A stretch of DNA of 64,000 nucleotides from Metarhizium brunneum (lineage: Eukaryota; Ascomycota; Sordariomycetes; Hypocreales; Clavicipitaceae), in assembly GCF_013426205.1 (NCBI RefSeq), contig NC_089424.1:2852001-2916000 (forward strand), in the 5' to 3' direction. The position numbers and the translations under genes are program-made. This document shows positions 1 to 9,877 of the stretch, one piece after another; position 1 is the first letter of the stretch; the number at the start of each line of letters is the position of its first letter. A model generated the notes under the pieces. It ran no database searches, was not told the origin of the DNA, and saw only the letters and a list, made by a program, of their open reading frames with translations.

Positions 1-1
1 C

Positions 2-631
2 AGCACTGTGTATACCACCAAGACTTACACTATCACCAAGTGCCCTCCTACTGTGACAGATTGCCCCGTCGGCCACGTCACCACAGAGGTTATCCCCGCG
101 TACACTACTGTCTGCCCCGTTAAGGAGACCGAAACTGGCAATGTTCCCAAGCCTACGGGCCCTGCTCCCTCGTCCGCCGCCACCAAGACGACGGTGGTCA
201 GCAAGACCGTCAAGGTCCAGCAGCCCAGCTCTCTCGCGACCTCTACCCGCTCTGCGGCCGTTGTTCCCCAGCCTTCTGGCAAGGGTTGCTCCGGTCCCAG
301 CTGCCCTGGCGCCACCAACGCTCCCGGATCTGGCTGCACCGGCCCCGAGTGCCCTGGTGTCGCTATTCCCACCACCGCTCCCGGATCTGGCTGCACCGGC
401 CCCGAGTGCCCTGGTGTCGCTATTCCCACCAACAGCTGGACCAACAAGCACAGCTCTGGATGCACTGGCCCTCAGTGTTCGGGCGTTGCCATTCCTACAA
501 ACGCCTGGACTAGCTCCTCCGTCGGCCCTTCTGCTGTCCCCAGCTCCCCCGTGACCGCCGGTGCTTCTACCCTGGCTCTCGGCCTGACTGGTCTCGTCGC
601 CATTGTTGCCGCTCAGGTTCTGGCCCTGTAA
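2..631 (+). CDS. GPI-anchored cell-wall protein, 3' part only
   Basis: The reading frame is already open at base 2, so the N-terminus and signal peptide lie outside the window. The visible 209 residues start with a Thr-rich segment holding paired cysteines (KCPPTVTDCP). A Ser/Thr/Pro stretch follows, then four copies of a Cys-containing unit of the type GSGCTGPECPGVAIPT. The protein ends in a small-residue and hydrophobic tail (GASTLALGLTGLVAIVAA...) with no charged residue after it, which is the usual form of a GPI attachment signal. By family knowledge such Ser/Thr-rich, Cys-patterned proteins sit in the fungal cell wall. No enzymatic domain is visible in the part seen. Two repeat units (320-376 and from 377) are identical at DNA level, which suggests a recent tandem duplication. 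The exact family cannot be named without the missing N-terminus. Confidence 0.8.
   Translation, partial: STVYTTKTYTITKCPPTVTDCPVGHVTTEVIPAYTTVCPVKETETGNVPKPTGPAPSSAATKTTVVSKTVKVQQPSSLATSTRSAAVVPQPSGKGCSGPSCPGATNAPGSGCTGPECPGVAIPTTAPGSGCTGPECPGVAIPTNSWTNKHSSGCTGPQCSGVAIPTNAWTSSSVGPSAVPSSPVTAGASTLALGLTGLVAIVAAQVLAL
320..431 (+). repeat. 57-bp tandem coding repeat (2 near-perfect copies)
   Basis: The 57-bp unit 320-376 is followed directly by a second copy that stays identical until about 431. Each unit encodes 19 residues of the Cys-rich repeat of the GPI protein. Diverged copies lie on both sides. Confidence 0.85.
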
Positions 632-1741
632 GTTGAGGGAATGTCTGTAGACGGGATAGTTCTTTCTTCTAGATGTGCATAGTTGGTGTGGCAATTTATA
701 TTTTCTTACGGACTAGGCGACTCGTGGACTCTTTTTCTCAATGTCATTCTTAATGGACCACTTCTGATTTTCATCTTCTCTCTTTAAATGACTTATGGGC
801 CGGCTTTATATGTAGCATGTATAAATATTATGCTAGTCATTCACATGGATGAAAACCTGGGGACTCATGCAAAGTAGTGGACAAGACCTGGGCGGTGATG
901 CGCTCATCTTAAGCGTTATCGAGCTTTGGCAAACATTCAAAAACTTGATGCTGTCATTTCTTGCGAGCCATGTCCTTTATGCTTTTTGGCTAAATGATTC
1001 ATGTCGACGGGTTGGGAGGTAACAGTCGATTTGCGCGGGCGCGTTTCGCAGATCGACGGCGTTATTTCATGATCGTCCAGTCTAGTCGTATGGAATTCCC
1101 TGTTGTTGAATCCCCAGAAACAGAAGCCTGTTCGTGTGCCTTGCCATGCGCTATTGCCCCAATCGTTTTCGTTGAGGGAGCTGGGCCGTCCAGGCACCTG
1201 CTGGAGACTGGTAGTCCCATACTGGGGACGAATTTAAGCCCTGGGGATACTTGACTGCGGCCAAGTTGGCAACTTGCAAAGGTATACAAGACAGCTACTG
1301 CCCGGTAGATGTCGTGGTTGTGGCGGCGTCGTCGTCGTCATCATCGTCTGAGTAATAAAAAGACGGGGCCGGGCATGTGTCGCCGAGAAGCAGAGTGCCA
1401 GTGCATTCTTTCACGGCTTTAAGGCCTTTTGTTACGGAATGGAAAGAAGGGAATTGAATTGAAAACACCGAGGTGGGCGGGCAGGTTCACGGAGGGATAG
1501 ACATTGCGATGATGGCCTTTTGTGGTGTTGTTTGACACACGTGCTTGGACAAAGCATGTGGTCTGGAGGAGCCGGACCAGACGGTTCAATGTTGCATGGT
1601 GAAAGCCACGGGCCTCTTGTTTATCTCCCCAGATCCCTGCAATCCCTGGTTGGCTGCCTCTCGGCCCCGACAACGTCATGTCTTGGACAGAATATGTTCT
1701 CCACCTCTGAGCAGCCTCGAGCGCTCCAAAGAATCGTCAAG

Positions 1742-1757
1742 TACGGAGTACGGAGTA
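1742..1757 (+). repeat. overlapping TACGGAGTA pair (7-bp period)
   Basis: Two copies of TACGGAGTA overlap by two bases (1742-1750 and 1749-1757), giving a 7-bp period. The same 9-mer or its complement recurs in intergenic DNA across the window. Confidence 0.8.
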
Positions 1758-2058
1758 CGGTTCCTGTTTTTTGTGCCGCCGACGTGATTGGGATCCTCCT
1801 TTTGCCTATGGGAGCACACAGATGCAGGACAGTCGGTGCCTTGGCCCTTGGATTGCAATTTGAAACTCTCCTATTGAATCCTATTCCGATTCGCACTTGA
1901 GCGAGCCATCTTGCGGCAACAGCCTTTCCAGGACCCGTCGACGGGCCCCCTCCCTCCTCCCTATTGTCTCCTCCCCTCCTCGGCCGCCCCTCGTCCGCAG
2001 CTCCTTCCCTCTCAAGGTGGCAGTGCCTTGGGCTGTGGTGGCTTGTTGACGTCGCTTT

Positions 2059-2100
2059 CTCATCATCACCACCAACACCATCACCATCACCATCACCACT
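2059..2100 (+). repeat. CAT/CAC microsatellite in 5' UTR
   Basis: A run of CAT, CAC and CAA triplets ends about 10 bases before the ATG of the oxysterol-binding protein gene, so it should lie in the 5' UTR of that mRNA. Confidence 0.75.
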
Positions 2101-2109
2101 TACGCTGCC

Positions 2110-5100
2110 ATGTCGGAAGCGGGAGACAGGTAAGCCCATACCCGTGTCAATTTTGGCAATGCAATTTGTCTTTTGCCTGCGTTTGCCAGCATCTCAATTT
2201 TACTATATTACTCCCACTCCTCCAAAGATCGGCCTGCATTGCGACGTCTCCTGATGCTTGCTTCGGCTTGGCCGTCTCGCCCCTTTAGCTCCTCCCCACC
2301 GCCAACACCCCTCCTACCTCTCTGCCTCTACCTCACTCCCATACAGTATTCTCCACAGCCAGCCAATCTACGCATTCTTGGTTTCCGTGCTGACGCGCTC
2401 CTTCTATTTCGCCTTGAATAGCACGCACAAGCGATCAAAGTCCTCTGCGGCGTTTTCCCTGCTTCGTCGCAAAGAAACCCGCGAAGACGAGTCCGGCTCA
2501 GAAGACGGTCGGTCTGCCGCCGGGACAGCCTCGCCAAAATCCACCTCGAAACCTTCTGGCACCCCGTTGTCGCATCAGTCGGCCACCCGAGCACACAGTT
2601 CGAGACTTTCGACCGCATCCACCATGCTCAACAGAATACCGTCTGCACAATCGCCCACCGCCGCAGCCAAGCCTGCGCCCATACCAGGCCAAGGTGCCAG
2701 CCTGGAGCAGTCTGTCCGCAAGTTCAGGGTCGTGGAAGCCCTGAGAAGTGGCGATACAGCCTCCATCTCCAAGGCGATTCGCGAGACGGCCGAGAATGCA
2801 CCCCGACCCAGCACTTCCTCGGTCGCAACCGTCAGCACCGGTCCCCTCGAAGACACCACTATTCTGCACCTCGCCATTCAGTGCGCCGAGTTCCCCGTCA
2901 TCGAATATGCCCTGTCGGACAGTGCCGGTAGCGTTGATGTCAATGCCAGGGACAAAGACGGCAACACACCGCTGCATATCGCTGCCATCCAGGGCCGGAC
3001 GCCTGTTGTGAAGCTCTTGTTGGATCAAAAGGACATCAACGACGCAGTCGTCAACCACCACGGAAAGCTGCCGCTCGACTTGGCCAGAAATCCAGAAATC
3101 TTTCAAATCCTCCAACTATCGCGTTCTCTATTCACCGAGGCCAAGGTGAAGCAGGTACAAGAGCTGATCGCTCATGGCGACTACGATACCCTGGCGCAGG
3201 TGCTTGAGGAGCCTCGCCTGAAGACCGTGGTCGACATTAACGGCCCCGAGTTTGCTTCGGAACCAGTTACTGTGCAAACAGGTGGAACCTTGCTTCATGA
3301 GGCAGCACGAAAGAAAAACACCCAACTGATCCAGGTTCTCCTGCTTCATGGTGGTGATCCTTTCCGCCGTGATCGCAAGGGAAAACTGCCGCAGTCCATC
3401 ACTCATGACGACAATGTCAAGGCTATCCTGAAAAAGTCCCCTGCAGCCGTTGCAGCTCAGAGAGGTATTCAAGAGAAGGCCGTTCTTGGCCAAGCAGCAT
3501 CACAGGGCGCGGGCGGCGCGGCCGCAACTGACTTGATGGCTGGGCGCGAGGCCCGAGAAATGAAGGGGTATTTGAAAAAATGGACCAATTACCGCAAGGG
3601 CTATCAGTTGAGATGGTTTGTGCTTGAGGATGGGGTGCTCAGCTACTACAAGCACCAAGACGATGCTGGTTCCGCATGCCGAGGTGCAATCAACATGAAG
3701 ATTGCCAAGTTGAATATGAGTGCCGACGAGAAGACCAAGTTCGAGATTATTGGCAAATCATCTGTCAAATATACTCTCAAGGCGAACCACGAGGTCGAAG
3801 CCAAGCGCTGGTTCTGGGCACTCAACAACTCTGTCCAGTGGACCAAGGATCAGGCAAAGGAGGAAGAAAGGCAGGCAGCCCGCAGCGCAGAGCTCCTCAA
3901 AATCGCCAAGGCTGAGCAGAGCTCACTTTCACTTCATGAGGTACCCAGTGAGAATGCTAGCCTGTCGGATCTACAACGCAGCACTTCACAACTGCCAAGC
4001 CGGACCACGTCGAATAATAGGATGACGCCTTCAAAGGCTGACTTGACACGAGCAAGCACCATCGGCAGTCTGGACGATGATGAATTTGCAGATGCAGCCA
4101 CCGATGGTGACGTCTCTCGCATACATGGCAACGGAGGTCCAGTCATCCCAGGCGAAATTGACGACGACGACGATTTTGGTGATGACAGGAGCGTGCGCGA
4201 TGCGCCACAAGCGACCAAGGATGCACTCAACATCACAGCCCAGTCCGCAAAGATCCAGCTGGAAACCATGTCTGGAGTTCACACGGCCCTTATGGCACAG
4301 CTCACTCAAAGCCCTGCCACACCGCTGTCTGACACAAATGTAACTCAGGCGCTGTCTACCTATGATGCGGCGATCCGCAGCTTGACAGGGCTTCTTGGTG
4401 ATATGCTCCGAATTTCCAAGGACAGAGACGCTTACTGGCAGTACCGTCTAGATCGCGAGGCAAACCTGCGCCGCATGTGGGAAGACAGCATGCAGCAGGT
4501 TGCTCGCGAACACGAAGAACTTGAGGCACGGATGGGCGAGGCGGAGGAGAAGCGTCGCCTGACCAAGAAGGCCCTTCGTGAGGTCATGGAAGCCGGCGGT
4601 GTCTCCGGTGTTGGCACACCCACAACCGAAGCTCTGCAAGAAGAAGTGGAAGCAGCCGCGAAATCTCCTACCAGAAGTCTTGGACGCAGACCGACTGCTT
4701 TGGACCAACTGGGTGAGCTGTCAGAAAGCGAATCTGGCGACGAAGAGGAATTCTTTGATGCAGTAGACGCCGGCGAAGTTGAAGTCGCTGAAATGCCACA
4801 GGGGGAGACTGTCCAGTCTCAGAAGGATGTGATTGTCTCCGGCATTGATATTAGCGCTTCATTTAGGGGTTACGAGAACGGTATCCGACACAGACTCAAA
4901 ATGGATGCCGATGATCGCCCCAAGATTTCACTTTGGGTGAGTAAACGTGATTCCGTGCCCACTGACGATCGCGAAAGACTAACAAAAAGTTTACAGGGCA
5001 TCCTGAAGTCCATGATTGGAAAGGACATGACCAAGATGACTTTGCCTGTATCCTTCAACGAACCCACATCTCTGCTTTATCGCTGCGGTGAAGACATGGA

Positions 5101-6190
5101 GTATGCTGACCTGCTGGACTTGGCTGCGGAGCGCGCCGATTCAATTGAACGCTTAATATACGTTGCTGCTTTTGCTGCCAGCGAGTATGCATCAACAATC
5201 GGGCGTGTTGCCAAGCCATTCAACCCGTTGCTCGGCGAGACATTCGAATACGTGAGACCAGACAAGAACTACCGCTTCTTTATCGAGCAAGTTAGCCACC
5301 ATCCTCCTGTTGGTGCCGCATGGGCCGAATCGCCAAACTGGGAATACTGGGGCGAATCTGCCGTAAGATCCAAGTTTTATGGCAAATCCTTTGACATCAA
5401 CCCTCTCGGCACATGGTTCCTGAGGTTGAGACCCACTGCCGGTGGAAAGGAGGAGCTTTACACGTGGAAGAAGGTCACCTCGTCGGTCATTGGCATCATC
5501 ACCGGCAACCCGACGGTAGACAATTACGGCCCGATGGAAATCAAGAATTGGACGACTGGGGAGGTGGCCATCCTCGATTTCAAGGCTCGCGGATGGAAGG
5601 CGTCGAGCGCGTATCTGATTTCTGGCAAAGTTCTGGATGCAGATGGCAATGTCCGCGTCAGTCTGGGCGGACGTTGGAACTCGAAGCTGTACGCTCGTTT
5701 AACGCCTGGGTATGAGGCGTCTATTGACGAATTGAAGGATTCCGGTCCTGTACACAAGGGCGCCATGAATGATCCAACCCGAGCGTACTTGATCTGGGAG
5801 GCTAACCCGAGGCCTGCTGGTATTCCATTCAACTTGACGCCTTTCGTACTGACATTTAACCACATCGACGACAAGCTCAGGCCATGGATAGCACCGACCG
5901 ACTCTCGTCTGCGCCCCGATCAGCGTGCCATGGAGGACGGCGAGTACGACTTTGCCGCTACAGAGAAGAATCGACTCGAAGAGGCACAGCGAGCGCGCCG
6001 CAGAACACGTGAGTCCAAGGGCGAGGAGTTTGTACCGGCGTGGTTCAGCAAGGAAACATGCGAGATCACTGGGGAGTCATATTGGAAGTTCAACGGCAAG
6101 TACTGGCAGCAACGCGAAAAGGCCGGACCTGACGGAGACCCAAATGCGTGGGCAGGGCTGGAGCCAGTTTTTGAGGATGCAAATCAATAG
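2110..6190 (+). CDS. oxysterol-binding protein, ankyrin-PH-ORD type (Osh1/Osh2-like)
   Basis: Three exons are proposed: 2110-2129, 2422-4936 and 4997-6190 (1242 residues). The 20-nt first exon (MSEAGD plus two bases) has donor GTAAGC. It joins at 2422 after a CTGAC branch site, giving MSEAGDSTHKRS. The second intron (4937-4996, 60 nt, branch ACTAAC) restores the family motif PKISLWGILKSMIGKDM. Domains in order: ankyrin repeats at about 150-345, a PH domain at about 386-480 (MKGYLKKWTNYRKG to ALNNSVQW), an acidic Ser-rich linker, a coiled coil at about 684-730, an FFAT-like motif EEEFFDAVD near 780, and the ORD lipid-binding domain from about 843 with the signature EQVSHHPP near 941. By family knowledge it moves sterol or PI4P at ER contact sites. 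The FFAT motif would bind the ER protein VAP, and PH plus ankyrin would bind the partner membrane. Osh1 and Osh2 cannot be told apart here. Confidence 0.95.
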
Positions 6191-6831
6191 ACAGGGGCAA
6201 GGCTTTTTACACGATTGCATGAGTTTGCTGCTTTTTTGCAGTGGTTTGCGGTTTTGGTAGCGAAGAGGGCCACCGGGGCTAAGAGTATGGGGACCAATCT
6301 ATCCATTCGCTTGGGACGGCAGTGCAAAGCTGGACTTGATCCGTTTAATACATAAAGACACAATGTGTCGTCTCTCGATTTTGCTTCTGAATCGTATTGA
6401 ACGGTGGGTGAGACTGAGTGCGGTGGTGATGTGATGTATGATAATGATGAAGCACCATGTCATGAATAGGATCCGTGTATAGGCAATAATAGGGGATATT
6501 CAATTATATCACAAGGCACCTGCAGTTGGGTGTCATGAGTATTGGGTAATCCATCCTGCTGCTGCCACTGTATGCAAGCACACTGGAGGTGTTTGTAAGA
6601 CCATCATGTTTTTGGTACTTTTATTCCCGGGCGCATTCTTGGTACTGGGTCATGTACGGAGTAATGCAGTACTATGCTGCCCCACTTTATTGCAAAGAAA
6701 TTGCACGGACGGCAATTGGCCTGACGGGCGAGCTGGGGCGTCGCATCCCGTGTTCCTGGGTGAGGGAAGGGAAGGAGTCACATTGACAACTTTAATCCTA
6801 GTCTCCAAACAAGTTGGAGGATGCGGGTTAG

Positions 6832-6837
6832 CCGAGG
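6832..6837 (-). promoter_or_regulatory. CCTCGG motif (possible FarA/FarB site)
   Basis: CCGAGG on + is CCTCGG on the minus strand. CCTCGG is the core bound by the fatty-acid regulators FarA and FarB of Aspergillus. The site is about 370 nt upstream of a peroxisomal thioesterase start. A 6-mer of this kind occurs by chance about once per 2 kb over both strands, so the evidence is suggestive only. Confidence 0.35.
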
Positions 6838-7014
6838 CTCGGACGTGGGACGTGGCCGAATGGGGACATTGCTCCTGCACCAGTGACGCGCCTTCCTGGA
6901 GATTTCAATTCTTAATTCTTAATTCCTGCATCCGCTTCTCGAACGTCACTTCTCTCGGTTTGCTTCACTCCCAACGAGCGACTTTGTTTGGCCATTGCGT
7001 GCTGCGCGTTCTTG

Positions 7015-7020
7015 CCTCGG
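7015..7020 (+). promoter_or_regulatory. CCTCGG motif (possible FarA/FarB site)
   Basis: This second CCTCGG core lies 184 nt upstream of the thioesterase ATG. Together with the copy at 6832 it fits control by fatty acids, but no test was possible. Confidence 0.4.
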
Positions 7021-7080
7021 CTGGCCGCGTGTACAGACTCGGAGCGGTTGAGCCAGTTTTACCCCGGAGCCGTATTCCAG

Positions 7081-7104
7081 CCGCTTATATCCCCACATAA
7101 GCGG
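7081..7104. repeat. perfect 8-bp inverted repeat
   Basis: CCGCTTAT and ATAAGCGG are separated by eight bases, about 100 nt upstream of the thioesterase ATG. It could be a small hairpin in the leader or a dimeric protein site. Its function is unknown. Confidence 0.6.
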
Positions 7105-7203
7105 GAGGGCATTCACCCACGGTTGCATTGGGGAAATACTAGCTGAGCTGCTGCCAACTCTTCTTTTCGGGGTGTACGCTACAGGGAAGAAGCAAAGAAT
7201 ACC

Positions 7204-8380
7204 ATGGCTCCCGAGGAACGGTCAACGCTGTTGAGGCCGCCGCCTGCGGATCCGAACAAGGCCCCGATCGAAAACGTCTTGGAGGTGACCGAGGTTGGAG
7301 TCTTAGGGCCCGTACGTGTTCCCTCCCCCCCCTTGGCCTCGCTTGCGCTCCGTATCCTCTCTTGGAATGATCTGTTGACCCAACCCTAGGACATCTTCAC
7401 AAACACCCGCAGGGCCTGGGTGCCTCCCGGCGCAAGAGGCGTCTACGGCGGCACCGTCATTGCGCAATGCCTTGCCTCGGCGCAAAAGACGGTCCCCGAC
7501 GACTTCTACCCGCACTCGTGCCACTGCTACTTCATCCTGGCTGGGTCCGGGAGCATCCCTATCCTGTTCCACGTCGAACGGGTCCGTGACGGCCGCTCGT
7601 TCGCCACGCGCACCGTCCAGGCGCGCCAGCGAGGGCGCTGCATCTTCACGACGACGATTAGCTTCGTCCGCGAAGACGCGGGCGGCGAAAGGACGGTCCG
7701 CCACGCCGTCCCGATGCCGGACGAGGCCAAGGCCCCTCCGCCTCTAGACTGGCAAGAGGAGCCCGAATGGGCCAGGGGCGGACCCTTCCAGAACTACCGC
7801 ATGCCTGCTGTGCGCGGCGCGGACCCGACGGCCCGGCCGGACGAGCAGAGGTGCCAGCAGTGGATGCGGTGCCGGGGCAAAATCTCAGAGGCCGGTGGCC
7901 GCCAGGCGCATTTGAACGCGTTGGCGTACGTCTCGGACAGCACCTTTATCGGCACGGTCGGGCGCGTCCACCGCCTCTGGAGACTGCCCTTTAAGCCGGA
8001 AGACTATGACGGCATGGCGGAGGAGTACCAGCCGCACGTCAAGGAGCTGGCTGAGTTTGAGGGCCTCGGGTCGACCGTCGAGGAGTGGAAGACGCGCCCG
8101 AAGCTGGGCATGATGGTGAGCCTGGATCACAGCATTTACTTCCACGAGCCCGGGCGCGTCAAGGTGGACGAGTGGATGTTTGCCGACATGGAGAGCCCCT
8201 GGTCCGGCGACGGGCGCGGCTTCGTGACGCAGCGTATATTTGCAAAGGACGGGACATTGCTGGCGACCTGTGTGCAGGAGGCAAGTCCGCGTCGTGCTCT
8301 GAGAGATGTGAATGAAGCTGACCTGCTCGTAGGGCGTTGTAAGACTGGCTCCGGACGAGCCCGACAAGAGCAAGTTGTAA
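7204..8380 (+). CDS. TES1: acyl-CoA thioesterase, peroxisomal (TesB/Tes1 family)
   Basis: Exons 7204-7311, 7390-8280 and 8333-8380 encode 348 residues, the usual size of double-hotdog acyl-CoA thioesterase II. It hydrolyses acyl-CoA to free fatty acid and CoA. Seen in the protein: a first hotdog half with GVYGGTVIAQCL and HSCHCYFILAG, and a second with ALAYVSDSTFIGT, SLDHSIYFH and the Gln-containing end LLATCVQEG, all matching TesB-type enzymes. Intron 2 (8281-8332, 52 nt) is a GC-AG intron: GAG|GCAAGT donor, CTGAC branch and TCGTAG acceptor. Removing it restores the conserved CVQEGVVRL and ends the protein in DKSKL, a type 1 peroxisomal signal. Retaining it gives a different tail, stopping at 8412, without SKL. 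Intron 1 is 7312-7389. The peroxisomal role in beta-oxidation follows from the family and from SKL. Confidence 0.93.
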
Positions 8381-9877
8381 ACCAGGCCAGGAATGACGGC
8401 ACGGTCAAGTGAGGCCTGAGGCCTGTTGATGTACTTTCCTAGGGCCGCGGTGTGTAGTTTTTGTATAGTCCCTCCGAGTCCACAAGTTGGATGCCACTGT
8501 TGCACTACATAGAATACAAGGCGAATTAGAGCTCGTCACGCGTCTATCGGAACCGCTGTCCGTTGTGAGCGGTGCATGGTCAGGGCCCAGGAAGAAGCTG
8601 TCGTGTACACTTATTGCTGGGACTACTTTTCGTCCGGTGAATGCGGACTAGTACTCCAGACACAGCATTCTCTGTCCCCTGCACGCCGGGATGACAGTGC
8701 TCAGGCAAGTCCGTAACAAACCAGAGCCTCTTGCTCGGTCCTCCGTGGCTACACCTGAAATGAAATGTAGGTCATAGTATCGTAATGCCAAGGTCGCAAA
8801 TGAATCCTCTGTACAAGACCCTGATGCCTACGAAATATTGATTGAATTCAAGCCTCTTGGGCTACCGCCGGTAAGACATTTAACCGTCTGGTGCTTAATG
8901 TTAATTTCATTATCCCTGCCGGGGGCCGCCTGCGGCGAGCTGTGGCCTGCGGCCGGCTTGAACAGCAATTAAGAACACCACACGTGCGCATTTCACGAGG
9001 TTTATGCTAGTGCACGTGAGTGGTGCAAGCTATGTTTTTGCTAATCAACTATTGAAAAGTATATCATCTTTTAAGTAAAAATAGCCTCGTGTATTACATC
9101 GAAACGGTAAAGCAGCAAGGTGAGCCATGGAACAGGGCCCAGTGGGGTCTTGCAGCCATAACTCAATTCAGCTGTAATACCATCAATTCAATATTGAGTC
9201 CCTGGCATCAAAGGTTCCTGGTTCTCCCAAGGCCAGATGGCCCAAGAGCTCTACTATTTACAAGGAGTCAAGAGAGCCCTGTGCCCTGGTCCCGAGCAAT
9301 AACCCTCGTACTCATAACCAACTCAATAACTTGTATGTGCCAACTTGCTATTTTACCCTGCGGCTACTAATTTAATTCATATACGTCTCTTTGCGAAATG
9401 ATTCTATCTACTTTAAGTGCAATGCAGTCGTTCAATTGCAATGTACTTGAGTAGGCTGTACTCTCTCGATGGCAGTTGCCCAACTCAAGCCTCTCCATGG
9501 CAACCTACCCATCCGAAAGCTATTCCGTCCATCTTCTCAATGGAGGACAAGAGGGGACAGTCGACGGTAGATGTACGGATAAAGTATACACTACTACTGC
9601 ATGTACTACATTATACTACTGGGCGCGATATCCAGCTACCCTTCTAGCTATGTTCTGCCTCCCGCTGTAGTTTATGAAATCAAGTCATGATGAGTTTGTC
9701 GACAACGCCAGCTACAAAATGACGTGCGCTCCAACGAGGGTATCCAAAATGACCACGGTCTAAATGGCAATATATATCAGCGCCATGTCGTTGCCCCAAC
9801 CTTAACGCGTCATACGCACGAATGCATGTACCGAATGCAAAACATAAATCATTACAAGGTTCAAAAATTCCCCCAAT
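8381..9877. other. intergenic region, partly AT-rich
   Basis: It is bounded by the 3' ends of the convergent thioesterase and protease genes. From about 8990 to 9700 it becomes visibly AT-richer, with scattered stops in all frames and no protein-like ORF. A decayed, RIP-mutated repeat is possible but was not shown. Confidence 0.45.

Larger units (their letters stand above)
632..2109. other. intergenic region, no gene supported
   Basis: It holds the 3' flank of the wall-protein gene and the promoter and 5' UTR of the oxysterol-binding protein gene. I see a GTC-rich microsatellite near 1327-1349, an overlapping TACGGAGTA pair at 1742-1757 and a pyrimidine-rich tract around 1925-2000. No ORF in it looks like a protein. 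Confidence 0.6.
6191..7203. other. intergenic region upstream of thioesterase gene
   Basis: No gene is supported. It contains the OSBP 3' flank, one TACGGAGTA copy (6655-6663), two CCTCGG-type sites and a short palindrome near the thioesterase start (listed separately). Confidence 0.6.

Noticed and set aside
2258..2421. Long N-terminal extension of the oxysterol-binding protein in the open frame
   Set aside because: It is intron 1 sequence: CT-rich, with a CTGAC branch and TAG acceptor. The 20-nt exon at 2110 supplies a proper start.
8333..8412. Thioesterase ending at the 8412 stop as its normal C-terminus
   Set aside because: The unspliced tail breaks the conserved VQEGVVRL segment. Splicing of the GC-AG intron restores it and yields SKL. 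The longer form is kept only as a possible isoform.
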